A stretch of DNA of 64,000 bases from RUG12461 sp045661345 (GTDB taxonomy: Bacteria > Bacillota > Clostridia > Lachnospirales > Lachnospiraceae), in assembly GCA_045661345.1 (NCBI GenBank), contig JAZRFM010000030.1, positions 62,001 to 126,000 on the forward strand. The letters run 5' to 3'. The position numbers were made by a program, and so were the translations under genes. Positions 26,330 through 35,380 of this stretch are shown here, one piece after another; the first letter of the stretch is position 1, and every line of letters starts with the position of its first letter. The notes beneath the pieces were generated by a model that saw only the letters and a list, made by a program, of their open reading frames with translations, searched no databases and was not told the DNA's origin.

Positions 26330-27682
26330 TTGAAAATCTTAATGACAAAATACTCCGGTGCAATACTTGGGCCGATTGCTCTTATTCTCGGTTTTGTACT
26401 GGGTGCGATTTACGATTTCATCAAATTGATTACCGGCGGTCATGTCGAAAATGTCGGTATCTCGATTATTATTCTTACCATCATCATCTACAGTTGTTTA
26501 TATCCCCTGACTTATAAACAGCAAAAGTTTTCACGTCTTTCCCAAAAGATGAGTCCTGAACTTCAGGAAATCAAGAAAAAATATGAGGGAAAACGTGATC
26601 AGGAATCCATGCAGAAAATGCAGATGGAGACACAGCAGATTTACCAGAAATATGGTGTTTCCCCCACCGGTTCCTGTTTGCAGCTCATTATTCAGATGCC
26701 GATTCTGTTCGCTTTGTATCGCGTTTTTTACAACGTTCCGGCTTATATCAATTCTGTAAAGAATATCTTTATTACGCCGGCAGGATCCAGCATTACAGAT
26801 CAGATCATGAATACACCGGGCTGGCAGCAAAAGATGACAAGTCTTGTGGAAGGCTTTAAAAACATGAGAACGCTCGGTACGGATTTCTTTGTTTCTGAAC
26901 CAACCACTTTTTTGGGACAGGTTACCACTGCCACAGAAAGACAGCAAAATTATATTGTAGATGTTCTCTACAAACTTCCGAATGCAGGATGGGATACTTT
27001 GACCAGCAGCGCCTATTTTCCGGATCTGACAAATGCGGATGCGGTTCACCAGGCAGTCAATCATGTGAATAATTTCCTGGGACTGAATATTTCCTATACT
27101 CCCTGGGATTACATCACGGCCTGGTTTAATGCGGTAAAAGAAGGAACAGGTGCATCGGCTCTTTTCGGATTTGCGTTTCTTGCGCTTTTGATTCCGGTTT
27201 TCTCTTATCTTTCTCAGGTTCTTTCCATTAAGGTAATGCCTCAGGCGAATACCACCGGTAATGAGCAGATGGGTGCACAGATGAAGTCCATGAATCTTCT
27301 GATGCCCCTGATGTCGTTCGTGATCTGCTTTACGGTACCTGTAGGTCTCGGTATCTACTGGATCGGGTCCGCGGTTGTGAGAACGGTGCAATCTCTGATC
27401 ATCAATAAAAGACTGGAAAAAGTCAATCTGGAAGATATTATTGAGAAAAATAAGGAGAAGGCAAAAAAGAAGCGCGAGAAAATGGGCATTTACGAGAATC
27501 AGATTCGTAGTAATGCGCAGCTTCGAACAAAAACCAGCGGACAGTTCAAGTCTCTTCTGACGGATGAAGAAAAAGAAAAGCAGCTTTCATCCGCCAATGA
27601 GATCAAGGTCAATGCAAGAACAGACAGTATGGCCTACAAGGCTAATCTGGTGAAGGAATTTAATGAACGTAATAATAAATAA
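26330..27682 (+). CDS. yidC: Membrane protein insertase YidC/Oxa1
   Basis: 450 residues from a TTG start with an AAGGAGG ribosome site at 26317-26323; an ATG at 26342 would be too far from that site. The Oxa1/SpoIIIJ core is present: a helix near residues 40-60, LTYKQQKFSRLSQKMSPELQ, GVSPTGSCLQLIIQMPILFALY, and C-terminal helices (FVICFTVPVGLGIYWIG). A ~80-residue insert between helices and a basic tail are seen. It inserts proteins into the cytoplasmic membrane. Confidence 0.96.
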   Translation: MKILMTKYSGAILGPIALILGFVLGAIYDFIKLITGGHVENVGISIIILTIIIYSCLYPLTYKQQKFSRLSQKMSPELQEIKKKYEGKRDQESMQKMQMETQQIYQKYGVSPTGSCLQLIIQMPILFALYRVFYNVPAYINSVKNIFITPAGSSITDQIMNTPGWQQKMTSLVEGFKNMRTLGTDFFVSEPTTFLGQVTTATERQQNYIVDVLYKLPNAGWDTLTSSAYFPDLTNADAVHQAVNHVNNFLGLNISYTPWDYITAWFNAVKEGTGASALFGFAFLALLIPVFSYLSQVLSIKVMPQANTTGNEQMGAQMKSMNLLMPLMSFVICFTVPVGLGIYWIGSAVVRTVQSLIINKRLEKVNLEDIIEKNKEKAKKKREKMGIYENQIRSNAQLRTKTSGQFKSLLTDEEKEKQLSSANEIKVNARTDSMAYKANLVKEFNERNNK

Positions 27683-27704
27683 TCGTAATGAAGGAGATCC
27701 TAAG

Positions 27705-28469
27705 ATGAATGATTTAATAGAAGTATCTGCAAAAAGTGTGGAAGAAGCGATCACGGAAGCGTGCGTGAAGCTCGGTCTTACCAGTGACCAGATCGAATAT
27801 GAAGTAGTGGAAAAAGGCAGCTCAGGTTTTCTTGGAATCGGTAACAGACCTGCCGTAATCAAAGCATGGAAAAAGAGCGAAAAGCCTGCTGTACCGGAGG
27901 AGGAGAAGGATTCTGCCGAAGAGGTGAAAGTTGAGAATACGACATCTGATGTTGTCGTTTCTAAAGAAAAGAAACAAAATGAAAAGAAAGTAACTGTGCT
28001 CAGCGACAGCAGCGTGGAAGCTTTTTCTGCTTCTGCAAAGGAGTTTCTCGGCAAGGTATTTGATGCGATGCATCTGGAAGTGAAGATTGAGACATCCTAT
28101 GATAAAGAGAATAATTGTCTTGATATTGAGCTGAGCGGAGAAGAAATGGGTGTCATCATCGGAAAACGTGGACAGACACTGGATTCCCTGCAGTACTTAA
28201 CGAAGCTTGCCATTAATACGAATACGGAAGACAAGATTAAGGTAAAGGTGGACACCGAAGATTATCGGAACCGTCGTAGGAAAACACTGGAAAATCTTGC
28301 CGGCAACGTGGCATACAAGGTGAAGAAAACGGGTCGTTCCGTGGAATTGGAGCCAATGAATCCTTTTGAAAGGAGAGTGATTCATTCTGCTCTGCAGAAT
28401 AACCGGTACGTGAAGACACACAGTGAAGGGGAAGAACCGGATCGGTATGTCGTCGTTTCTCCGAAATAA
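27705..28469 (+). CDS. khpB: RNA-binding protein KhpB/Jag (EloR)
   Basis: 254 residues from the ATG at 27705, preceded by AAGGAG. Jag-N domain at 1-50 (KSVEEAITEACVKLGL ... EVVEKGSSGFLGIG), an acidic/lysine linker, a type II KH domain with GVIIGKRGQTLDSLQYL, and a C-terminal R3H domain (RRRKTLENLAGNVAYKV, MNPFERRVIHSALQ). In Firmicutes it acts with KhpA in post-transcriptional control of cell elongation. It is always near yidC. Confidence 0.95.
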   Translation: MNDLIEVSAKSVEEAITEACVKLGLTSDQIEYEVVEKGSSGFLGIGNRPAVIKAWKKSEKPAVPEEEKDSAEEVKVENTTSDVVVSKEKKQNEKKVTVLSDSSVEAFSASAKEFLGKVFDAMHLEVKIETSYDKENNCLDIELSGEEMGVIIGKRGQTLDSLQYLTKLAINTNTEDKIKVKVDTEDYRNRRRKTLENLAGNVAYKVKKTGRSVELEPMNPFERRVIHSALQNNRYVKTHSEGEEPDRYVVVSPK

Positions 28470-28515
28470 CAGATGCCGTCTAACGCCGATCAACATCAAA
28501 AGAGGAGGCACAATT

Positions 28516-29016
28516 ATGAACGAAGAAATGCAAAAAAAAATGCGAAAAATCGGCATTGAAATGAGTCTTTGCATGGGAATTACCCTGAGTTTTTTCCTTT
28601 CTCTGATGGGCACGCTGTCCTCAGGACATTTTACGGTTCCCGGCTGGTTATTGAGTTTTTTGATCAGCACGGTGATCAGTCTTGTCATCGGTTTTTTGAT
28701 CCCTATGAACCGGGTTATGAACGCTGTGGATAAAAAAGCGGGATTGCAGTCGGGCAGTCTGGGAGCCAGATTTCTTGACAGTCTCATTTCGGATCTCATT
28801 TATACGCCTTTGCTGACACTTTGCATGGTGGGTTTTGCTTATTGGAATACCGTAAGACATGGCGGATTTATGCCGTTTTTACCCGTTTTTTTGAAATCGC
28901 TGCTGTTGACACTGGCTGTCGGATATGTGTTGATCTTCATTTTTCAGCCCTTGTTTATGAAGATCATTCTGAAAAGGCATGGGATATCCGGTGGACCGCA
29001 GAATAAAAAACAATAA
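28516..29016 (+). CDS. Small integral membrane protein, function unknown
   Basis: 166 residues from the ATG at 28516 (AGAGGAGG ribosome site). Four predicted membrane helices at roughly 17-35, 47-65, 96-115 and 128-152, with short loops and a basic, hydrophilic C-terminus. The repeated helix-hairpin layout resembles two DUF2798-like units, but this is only a visual impression. It lies between khpB and mnmE and is followed by a terminator hairpin. Confidence 0.75.
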   Translation: MNEEMQKKMRKIGIEMSLCMGITLSFFLSLMGTLSSGHFTVPGWLLSFLISTVISLVIGFLIPMNRVMNAVDKKAGLQSGSLGARFLDSLISDLIYTPLLTLCMVGFAYWNTVRHGGFMPFLPVFLKSLLLTLAVGYVLIFIFQPLFMKIILKRHGISGGPQNKKQ

Positions 29017-29029
29017 CTCTGAACCGGGA

Positions 29030-29055
29030 AGCATCGGCATTTGCCGGTGCTTTTC
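29030..29055 (+). terminator. Intrinsic terminator after the 28.5 kb membrane-protein gene
   Basis: Hairpin AGCATCGG / CCGGTGCT with loop CATTTG followed by TTTTC. The stem is strong but the T tract is short, so read-through into mnmE is possible. Confidence 0.55.
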
Positions 29056-29084
29056 ATAAAATAGAACAAGGATTTATCCATAAG

Positions 29085-30461
29085 ATGATGGAAACAGATA
29101 CGATAGCAGCTATTGCAACAGGACTGGTTCCTTCCGGCATCGGCATGATCCGCCTCAGTGGACCGGATGCCATCAGTATCGCGGATCAGTTGTTTACAGG
29201 TTGCAGTTTAGTGCAGGCTCCTTCCCACACCCTTCATTACGGTATGATCCGTTGGAAGGATGAGTTGATTGATGAGGTTTTGGTGGCTTTGATGAAAAGC
29301 CCCAGATCTTATACAAAAGAAGACACGGTGGAAATTGATTGCCATGGCAGTCCTCTTGTGATGCAAAGGATTCTGGAAAGCGTCTGCGAGGCAGGAGCCA
29401 GACTGGCTGAGCCAGGTGAGTTTACCAAACGTGCATTTCTGAACGGACGCATCGATCTCACGGAAGCGGAATCCGTCATGGATCTGATTCAGGCAAAAAC
29501 GGACTATGCCAGAAAAAGCTCCTTACAGATTTTACGCGGATCAATGAAGGAGAAGATTTCCTCTCTCAGAAAAATTCTCTTAAATCGCAGTGCTTATATC
29601 GAAGCAGCCCTGGATGATCCGGAACATTATGATCTGTCGGGATTTTCAACACTGCTGCGCGAAGATGTCTGTAGAGTCCAGGACGAGATCAATCGGATTT
29701 TGGAGACTTCGGAAAACGGACGCCTTTTATCCGAAGGGATCCGTACCGTGATTATCGGTAAACCGAATGTAGGAAAATCTTCTCTTTTAAACAGATTATT
29801 GGGAGAGGATCGTGCCATCGTAACGGAAATTGCCGGTACAACAAGAGATACTTTGGAAGAGCAGGTTCTTTTAGACGGGATTCTTTTGAAGATCGTTGAT
29901 ACGGCCGGTATTCAGCAAACAGAGGATCCGGTGGAAAAGATCGGCGTGACAAAAGCATACGATTCCATACCTGATGCGGATCTGGTTCTGTTTGTGACAG
30001 ATGCTTCCCAGCCGCTTTCCGAAGAAGATAAAAGAATCGCGTCTCTGATCAGGAAAAAAACTGTATTGGTTTTGCTTCATAAATCGGATCTTCCAGCAGT
30101 TATTTCGGAAGAAAGCTGTCAGGAACTGTTTTCCAATCAGGATCTTCCCATCCTGTCCCTTTCATCCAAAACAGGGGATGGATTGGATCTTCTGAAAACG
30201 ACAATTCAAAATGTCTTTTTTCATGGAAATATCCAATTTAACGACGAATTAGTTGTTACCAATGTCCGTCAGAAAGAATCCTTATGTGCTGCGTATGACA
30301 GTCTGTCCCGTGTTCTGGAAAGCATTGATGGGGGAATGCCTGAGGATTTTTATTCTGTTGACCTGATGGATGCATACACGGAACTGGGCAGAATCATCGG
30401 AGAAAAAGTGGAAGAAGATCTTGTGAATGAGATTTTTGCGGAATTTTGCATGGGGAAATAA
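29085..30461 (+). CDS. mnmE: tRNA modification GTPase MnmE
   Basis: 458 residues. N-terminal tetrahydrofolate-binding domain (DTIAAIATGLVPSGIGMIRLSG), helical domain, inserted G domain (GKPNVGKSSLLN, TTRDTLEEQVLLDG, DTAG), and C-terminal CxGK motif (FCMGK). With MnmG it makes 5-carboxymethylaminomethyl-uridine at the wobble position of several tRNAs. ATG codons at 29085 and 29088 are both usable. It precedes mnmG in the normal origin-proximal order. Confidence 0.97.
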   Translation: MMETDTIAAIATGLVPSGIGMIRLSGPDAISIADQLFTGCSLVQAPSHTLHYGMIRWKDELIDEVLVALMKSPRSYTKEDTVEIDCHGSPLVMQRILESVCEAGARLAEPGEFTKRAFLNGRIDLTEAESVMDLIQAKTDYARKSSLQILRGSMKEKISSLRKILLNRSAYIEAALDDPEHYDLSGFSTLLREDVCRVQDEINRILETSENGRLLSEGIRTVIIGKPNVGKSSLLNRLLGEDRAIVTEIAGTTRDTLEEQVLLDGILLKIVDTAGIQQTEDPVEKIGVTKAYDSIPDADLVLFVTDASQPLSEEDKRIASLIRKKTVLVLLHKSDLPAVISEESCQELFSNQDLPILSLSSKTGDGLDLLKTTIQNVFFHGNIQFNDELVVTNVRQKESLCAAYDSLSRVLESIDGGMPEDFYSVDLMDAYTELGRIIGEKVEEDLVNEIFAEFCMGK

Positions 30462-30463
30462 AC

Positions 30464-32374
30464 ATGCCGTTTGTAGAAGAGACCTATGATGTCATTGTGA
30501 TCGGTGCCGGTCATGCCGGTTGTGAGGCAGCGCTTGCCACAGCGCGGCTGGGACTTTCCACAATCATTTTTACGGTGAGTATCGACAGTATTGCCATGAT
30601 GCCCTGTAATCCGAATATCGGGGGAACCTCGAAAGGTCATCTGGTTCGTGAAGTGGATGCGCTGGGTGGCCAGATGGGGATCAACATAGATCAGACCTTT
30701 ATCCAGTCAAAAATGCTGAACAAATCAAAGGGTCCGGCTGTGCATTCACTGCGGGCGCAGGCTGATAAAGCGGCATACAGTATGAGGATGCGCCAAACGC
30801 TGCAGAACACAGAGAATCTTACCATACGACAGGCAGAGGTAGCGGAAATTCTCACGGAAGATGAACCTTCATCAATCTCTGCGGCAGTGAAAAAAAGGAT
30901 CGTTGGAGTTCGAACATTTTCCGGTGCCTTTTATCATGCAAAAGCAGTGATTCTATGCAGTGGTGTTTATTTGAATGCGCGTTGTCTCTACGGTGATACG
31001 ATCAATGAAACCGGACCAAACGGACTGCAGGCAGCCACACATTTATCACGGTCGCTTTTGGAAAACGGGATTGAGCTTTACCGCTTTAAAACAGGGACTC
31101 CCGCCCGGATTGACCGCAGATCCATAGATTTTTCCAAACTGGAAGAACAGACCGGCGATGAAAAGATCTGTCCCTTCTCTTTTACCACTGATCCCGATAC
31201 GATCCAGATTGATCAGGTCAGCTGTTACCTGACCTATACGAACGAGGAAACACATCGTATTATCCGGGAAAATCTGGATCGCTCTCCCATGTATTCCGGT
31301 GTGATCGAAGGTACGGGACCCAGATATTGCCCTTCCATCGAGGATAAGGTGGTTCATTTTCCGGACAAGGAAAGGCATCAGATCTTTGTGGAACCGGAGG
31401 GACTTCATACCAATGAAATGTATCTTTCCGGCATGAGCAGCTCCATGCCGGAAGACGTACAGTTTCGTATGTATCGCACATTGCCGGGATTTGAACATGC
31501 CGTGATCGTACGAAATGCATATGCCATAGAATATGACTGCATCAATCCGAATCAGTTAAAGTCCACGCTGGAGTTTAAAGAGATTTCCGGTTTCTTTTCC
31601 GCAGGGCAGAGCAATGGCAGTTCCGGTTATGAAGAAGCAGCTGCGCAGGGTATTCTGGCCGGGATCAATGCGGCAATGATGATCAAACAACAGGAACCGC
31701 TGGTGATCGACCGTTCTGAAGGGTATATCGGTGTTTTGGTGGATGATCTGGTCACAAAAGAGACACTGGAGCCCTATCGTATGATGACAAGCCGTGCGGA
31801 GTACAGGCTGTTGCTTCGACAGGACAATGCAGACCTTCGATTGTCCAAATACGGTTATCGTGTTGGTCTACTTTCCAGGGAGCGTTACGATCATGTATGC
31901 AGAAAAGAAAAGCTGATTGCTGAAGAGATTCAAAGAATCCGAAAAGTGAATGTGGGCTCCGGCGAAGAAGCCTCTCTTTGTCTTTCGTCTCTCGGGAGTG
32001 TACCGTTGACACACGGACTGTCGCTTGCGGAACTGATTCGCAGACCGGAGCTTACCTATCAGAGTGTAGCTCCCCTTGATCCGGATCGGCCGATCCTTTC
32101 CGAAGAAATACAGGAACAGGTGAACATCGCCGTGAAATATGAAGGGTATATAGAGCGTCAGATTAAGCAGGTCGGGGAATTTAAAAGACTGGAAAATAAA
32201 AAGATACCGGAAGGCTTCGATTATGATGCTGTGCCAAGTCTTCGGATCGAAGCAAGACAGAAGCTGAAGAAGTTTACTCCTTCATCCGTCGGACAGGCCA
32301 GTCGCATTTCCGGTGTCAGTCCCGCGGATCTCACTGTTTTGCTGGTATATATGGAGGCGAATCATGGGAGATGA
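30464..32374 (+). CDS. mnmG: tRNA uridine 5-carboxymethylaminomethyl modification enzyme MnmG (GidA)
   Basis: 636 residues from the ATG at 30464. FAD-binding Rossmann start YDVIVIGAGHAGCEAALA, then NPNIGGTSKGHLVREVDALGG, GTGPRYCPSIEDKV, LPGFEHA, and the C-terminal helical MnmE-binding domain (RISGVSPADLTVLLVY). The start is 2 nt after the mnmE stop. It uses FAD, NADH and methylene-THF with MnmE. Confidence 0.97.
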   Translation: MPFVEETYDVIVIGAGHAGCEAALATARLGLSTIIFTVSIDSIAMMPCNPNIGGTSKGHLVREVDALGGQMGINIDQTFIQSKMLNKSKGPAVHSLRAQADKAAYSMRMRQTLQNTENLTIRQAEVAEILTEDEPSSISAAVKKRIVGVRTFSGAFYHAKAVILCSGVYLNARCLYGDTINETGPNGLQAATHLSRSLLENGIELYRFKTGTPARIDRRSIDFSKLEEQTGDEKICPFSFTTDPDTIQIDQVSCYLTYTNEETHRIIRENLDRSPMYSGVIEGTGPRYCPSIEDKVVHFPDKERHQIFVEPEGLHTNEMYLSGMSSSMPEDVQFRMYRTLPGFEHAVIVRNAYAIEYDCINPNQLKSTLEFKEISGFFSAGQSNGSSGYEEAAAQGILAGINAAMMIKQQEPLVIDRSEGYIGVLVDDLVTKETLEPYRMMTSRAEYRLLLRQDNADLRLSKYGYRVGLLSRERYDHVCRKEKLIAEEIQRIRKVNVGSGEEASLCLSSLGSVPLTHGLSLAELIRRPELTYQSVAPLDPDRPILSEEIQEQVNIAVKYEGYIERQIKQVGEFKRLENKKIPEGFDYDAVPSLRIEARQKLKKFTPSSVGQASRISGVSPADLTVLLVYMEANHGR

Positions 32375-33098
32375 TCTGGAACAATTGAAAACGGGATTGC
32401 AGCTTTACGGGTTATCCTGTACGACCAAGCTCACAGACAAAATGTATACCTACTATCAATCCCTGATGGAAAGAAACAGACAGGTGAATCTGACAGCGAT
32501 CACCGAATGGAAGGATGTGGTGGAAAAGCATTTTCTGGACAGTCTCTCTCTGCTTCTTTTCCGGTCTCCTGATATGCTTTTCAGCAAAAAGATCCTTGAT
32601 CTTGGTTCCGGAGCGGGATTTCCCGGGATTCCCCTGGCACTTGTTCTTCCCGAAACACAGTTTGTGTTGACGGATTCTCTGCAGAAAAGAACGCTGTTTT
32701 TGGAAGAAATCTGTGAGAAACTGTCTTTGTCCAATGTCTCCGTCATCCATGCACGGGCGGAAGATCTGGGGAAGGAGGATGGTTACAGGGAGCAGTTTGA
32801 TATAGTGCTTTCCAGGGCAGTGGCAAATCTTTCGGTATTATGTGAATACTGTCTTCCATTTGTAAAGGTGGAAGGGTTTTTTTGTCCTTATAAGGCGGAG
32901 GAGATTGCTGACGAAGTGACGGAGGCAGCCTATGCGATGAAGGAACTTGGCGGAGAGCTGATTTCCACGGAGCATTATGTGGTTCCGACCACGGATCTTC
33001 CCCGTACTGTTTTATTTATTCAAAAAAAGAAGCGGACACCGCTGCGATATCCCAGAAAAGCAGGCACGCCCGCAAAATCTCCAATAAGGAAACGCTAA
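32364..33098 (+). CDS. rsmG: 16S rRNA (guanine-527 N7) methyltransferase RsmG (GidB)
   Basis: 244 residues from the ATG at 32364, which overlaps the mnmG end by 11 nt. SAM-binding Rossmann motif ILDLGSGAGFPGIPLAL, then LTDSLQKRTLFLEEI and the catalytic-region SRAVANLSVL. It has the usual length plus a short basic tail (RYPRKAGTPAKSP). It methylates G527 of 16S rRNA. It ends the mnmE-mnmG-rsmG unit. Confidence 0.96.
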   Translation: MGDDLEQLKTGLQLYGLSCTTKLTDKMYTYYQSLMERNRQVNLTAITEWKDVVEKHFLDSLSLLLFRSPDMLFSKKILDLGSGAGFPGIPLALVLPETQFVLTDSLQKRTLFLEEICEKLSLSNVSVIHARAEDLGKEDGYREQFDIVLSRAVANLSVLCEYCLPFVKVEGFFCPYKAEEIADEVTEAAYAMKELGGELISTEHYVVPTTDLPRTVLFIQKKKRTPLRYPRKAGTPAKSPIRKR

Positions 33099-33137
33099 AA
33101 AAACGTTTCCTGCGCGAAAATCGCGGGCGCATGCGCC
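33088..33137. repeat. Cluster of three short inverted repeats at the rsmG end
   Basis: GGAAACG/CGTTTCC (33088-33094, 33104-33110), CGCGA/TCGCG (33113-33117, 33121-33125) and the 12-bp palindrome GGCGCATGCGCC (33126-33137) are packed in 50 nt. The first spans the rsmG stop codon. They may fold as an RNA 3' structure protecting the message or belong to a small palindromic repeat; only one copy was noticed here. Confidence 0.5.
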
Positions 33138-33169
33138 TTACTCTGCGACTTTCTGCGCATCCTGGCGGT

Positions 33170-33202
33170 AAAAAAGGAAGCGAAATAATCGCTCCCTTTT
33201 TT
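33170..33202. terminator. Bidirectional intrinsic terminator between rsmG and the alpha/beta hydrolase
   Basis: A 14-bp stem AAAAAAGGAAGCGA / TCGCTCCCTTTTTT with one mismatch and loop AATAA. T tracts exist in both directions, suiting the convergent genes on either side. Confidence 0.8.
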
Positions 33203-33232
33203 AACCTATGCGTCTTGCTGTATCACGATATC

Positions 33233-34171
33233 TCAGATGAACAGATTGATGACCTGAACCAGCTTATCCGGTACTTCCAGCTGTGGCAGTGTCTTACTGC
33301 CGGAAACGGAAGCGGTTTCCGCTTTGAGTGAGCACTTCTTATATTCCCGCGTAATGGGGATCATCCCTTTTCGATCACGGCTTCCGATGATGATCAGATT
33401 GTCAAGATGAGAAAGTGCGGCACGAACATTGGCATTCAGATAATGCCCGCGCAGACTGGCCAGAAGAAAACGACCGGCTCCGTGTCCGCGATGTGCTGCC
33501 TCGTAGTAAGCACCGACAATCCGGTCATCCACCAGCTGCGGCTTCATATAAAACCGCTCGCGGAACAGACGAAGCAGGTTTTTTTCTGTTGTTTCGATAT
33601 TGAAGATATAAGTGCCGATGATAGGCAGAGAAATCAGCGTCTTTATGAGCTTACTCTTTTGATCAGGCTGCATCTCGGATGTTGTGATCTTTTCGGGATT
33701 GATCAGGATGAGTTTATCTATCTGATCACGATACATCTTGTCTGCCATAATCGCAGGAAAGGCGGACACACCGCTAGCCATGAGAATCGTTTTTTCACCG
33801 ATGACTTTTTCGATGAACTGTCCAATCATTTCCGCGTAGAAATATGAGGTATATGTAATGGACGGTTTATCGGATCTGCCGCATCCGATCATATCAATCG
33901 CGTAGACGGTATGCTCTTTTTCCAGACGGCGGATGATCTTCGTCCACTCATAATTGCTCGCACTCGGAATAAGATCATGAACAAGCAACACAGGACTGCC
34001 GGTTCCTTTTACGTTGTAAAAAACGTCATATTCTCTCCAGGTGAAGAAGCGTCCCTTCATCGGAAGGATGTTTTTATTATCAGCACGATAATCAGCCAGA
34101 CGGTTTAAGAGATAAATCGTACCGGCGGTCATGACACCCAGTGCTATCAAGGATATGATTCTTTTTTTCAT
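33233..34171 (-). CDS. Alpha/beta-hydrolase fold protein, membrane-anchored
   Basis: 312 residues from the ATG at 34171 (GGAGGG ribosome site; an ATG five codons upstream lacks one). An N-terminal helix at ~3-23 probably anchors it outside the membrane. The hydrolase core follows: VLLVHDLIPSASNYEW (oxyanion region, with HD in place of the common HG), AIDMIGCGRSDKP, and nucleophile elbow ASGVSAFPA, where the last Gly of G-x-S-x-G is Phe. A late acid (GSRDRKG) is present, but the usual late catalytic His is not obvious. Related proteins are lipase- or haloperoxidase-like; the substrate is unknown. Confidence 0.8.
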   Translation of the reverse strand: MKKRIISLIALGVMTAGTIYLLNRLADYRADNKNILPMKGRFFTWREYDVFYNVKGTGSPVLLVHDLIPSASNYEWTKIIRRLEKEHTVYAIDMIGCGRSDKPSITYTSYFYAEMIGQFIEKVIGEKTILMASGVSAFPAIMADKMYRDQIDKLILINPEKITTSEMQPDQKSKLIKTLISLPIIGTYIFNIETTEKNLLRLFRERFYMKPQLVDDRIVGAYYEAAHRGHGAGRFLLASLRGHYLNANVRAALSHLDNLIIIGSRDRKGMIPITREYKKCSLKAETASVSGSKTLPQLEVPDKLVQVINLFI

Positions 34172-34296
34172 GTGAGAACCCTCCATCTAGCATTATAGAC
34201 TTATCCTCTTATTTATACAACCCATTATCCATAAAGTAATTCGGATGATTTTCTGAAATTGTTCCATTTTTCTCTTTCTTTTTTAATAGAATAGGA

Positions 34297-34302
34297 TATA
34301 AT
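34297..34302 (+). promoter_or_regulatory. Candidate -10 element for the degS/degU-like operon
   Basis: A perfect TATAAT within AGGATATAATAAATATAG, about 31 nt before the kinase start. Upstream DNA is T-rich, with no convincing -35 at 17 nt. Transcription would begin near 34309, leaving a ~25-nt leader with at best a weak ribosome site. Confidence 0.5.
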
Positions 34303-34333
34303 AAATATAGTACTTTAGTCACAGGTATCTGAC

Positions 34334-35365
34334 ATGGTAAAAGAATATCTCGAGAAATATTTGATAGAGCTTGTGGAAGAGCGGATCTTAATCGAGCATG
34401 AATATACTGACTGTGAGAATAAGATTAAGGAAAACATCTCCTTTATTGCCCTCCTGGAAGAAAAGAATGATCCAAACTTTGAATCCTTTACCCCACGTGA
34501 GGTGAATACCTCAAATAAAAAAAGGATTGCCGAGTTACGTGAGGAGCAAAAGAAATTACTGGATCTTTCCCAAAAAAAGAAGTTAGAGCTCAGTGATCTC
34601 AATGCAAAGATCGATGAATTGAATTCTGTGATCCGTGTTGCCCGGGAAGCAGAAAAGCCGGGCGATGAATTGATCACGAATGTGGATGATAATGTAATCC
34701 TGCGCCGTAAACTGCTGGAAACACAGGAGGCGGAAAGGCAGCGGATCGCGAGAGAGCTTCATGATTCTTCCGTGCAAAGCATGACCGGGTTGGTTCATAA
34801 AGCTGAGCTGTGTTACCGGTTAATTGACATTGATCCTGTTCGATGCAAAATGGAGCTCAAAAATATGTCGAAGTTCACGAAGGAGATCATCGATGAGCTT
34901 CGTGACATGATCTATAATCTTCGACCAATGTCCTTTGATGATATCGGTATCGATACCGCCATCGAGAGAAACCTCGCTCGTTTGCAGGATGGATCCGACA
35001 CAGTAATCAATTACTATGTGCAGGGTTCCTCGGAGGAAATGTCCCCTGTTGTAGGATTGACTTTATTACGCATCATATATGAAGCCTGCAGCAATGCGGT
35101 AAGACATGCCAATGCGAAAGAAGTAAACGTTCGTCTGATATATTCCGAGGATCATATTGATCTTTCCATTGAAGATGACGGGGATGGTTTTGAATTGGAT
35201 AATATGCGTGTCTCGGATGACCGGACCGGGTTTGGACTGCCCATCATGAAGGAACGGATCTTTTTGTTATCGGGCGATATGGATATTCAATCGGAGCTTG
35301 GAAAAGGTACGACCATTACGATTACAGTTCCGTTGAAAGTGGAAGATATGTTGCCGGAATCATAA
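34334..35365 (+). CDS. Cytosolic sensor histidine kinase, DegS/NarL-partner type
   Basis: 343 residues and no membrane helix. The first ~125 residues are charged coiled coil. HisKA_3 dimerization domain with phospho-acceptor H143 in RELHDSSVQS, the conserved DELRDMIYNLRPMSFDD, and an HATPase_c domain (YEACSNAVRHANA, EDDGDGFE, GFGLPIMKER). This is the DegS layout. It phosphorylates the LuxR-type regulator encoded 15 nt downstream. The input signal is not evident. Confidence 0.9.
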   Translation: MVKEYLEKYLIELVEERILIEHEYTDCENKIKENISFIALLEEKNDPNFESFTPREVNTSNKKRIAELREEQKKLLDLSQKKKLELSDLNAKIDELNSVIRVAREAEKPGDELITNVDDNVILRRKLLETQEAERQRIARELHDSSVQSMTGLVHKAELCYRLIDIDPVRCKMELKNMSKFTKEIIDELRDMIYNLRPMSFDDIGIDTAIERNLARLQDGSDTVINYYVQGSSEEMSPVVGLTLLRIIYEACSNAVRHANAKEVNVRLIYSEDHIDLSIEDDGDGFELDNMRVSDDRTGFGLPIMKERIFLLSGDMDIQSELGKGTTITITVPLKVEDMLPES

Positions 35366-35380
35366 ATTGGAGGAGTTTTT

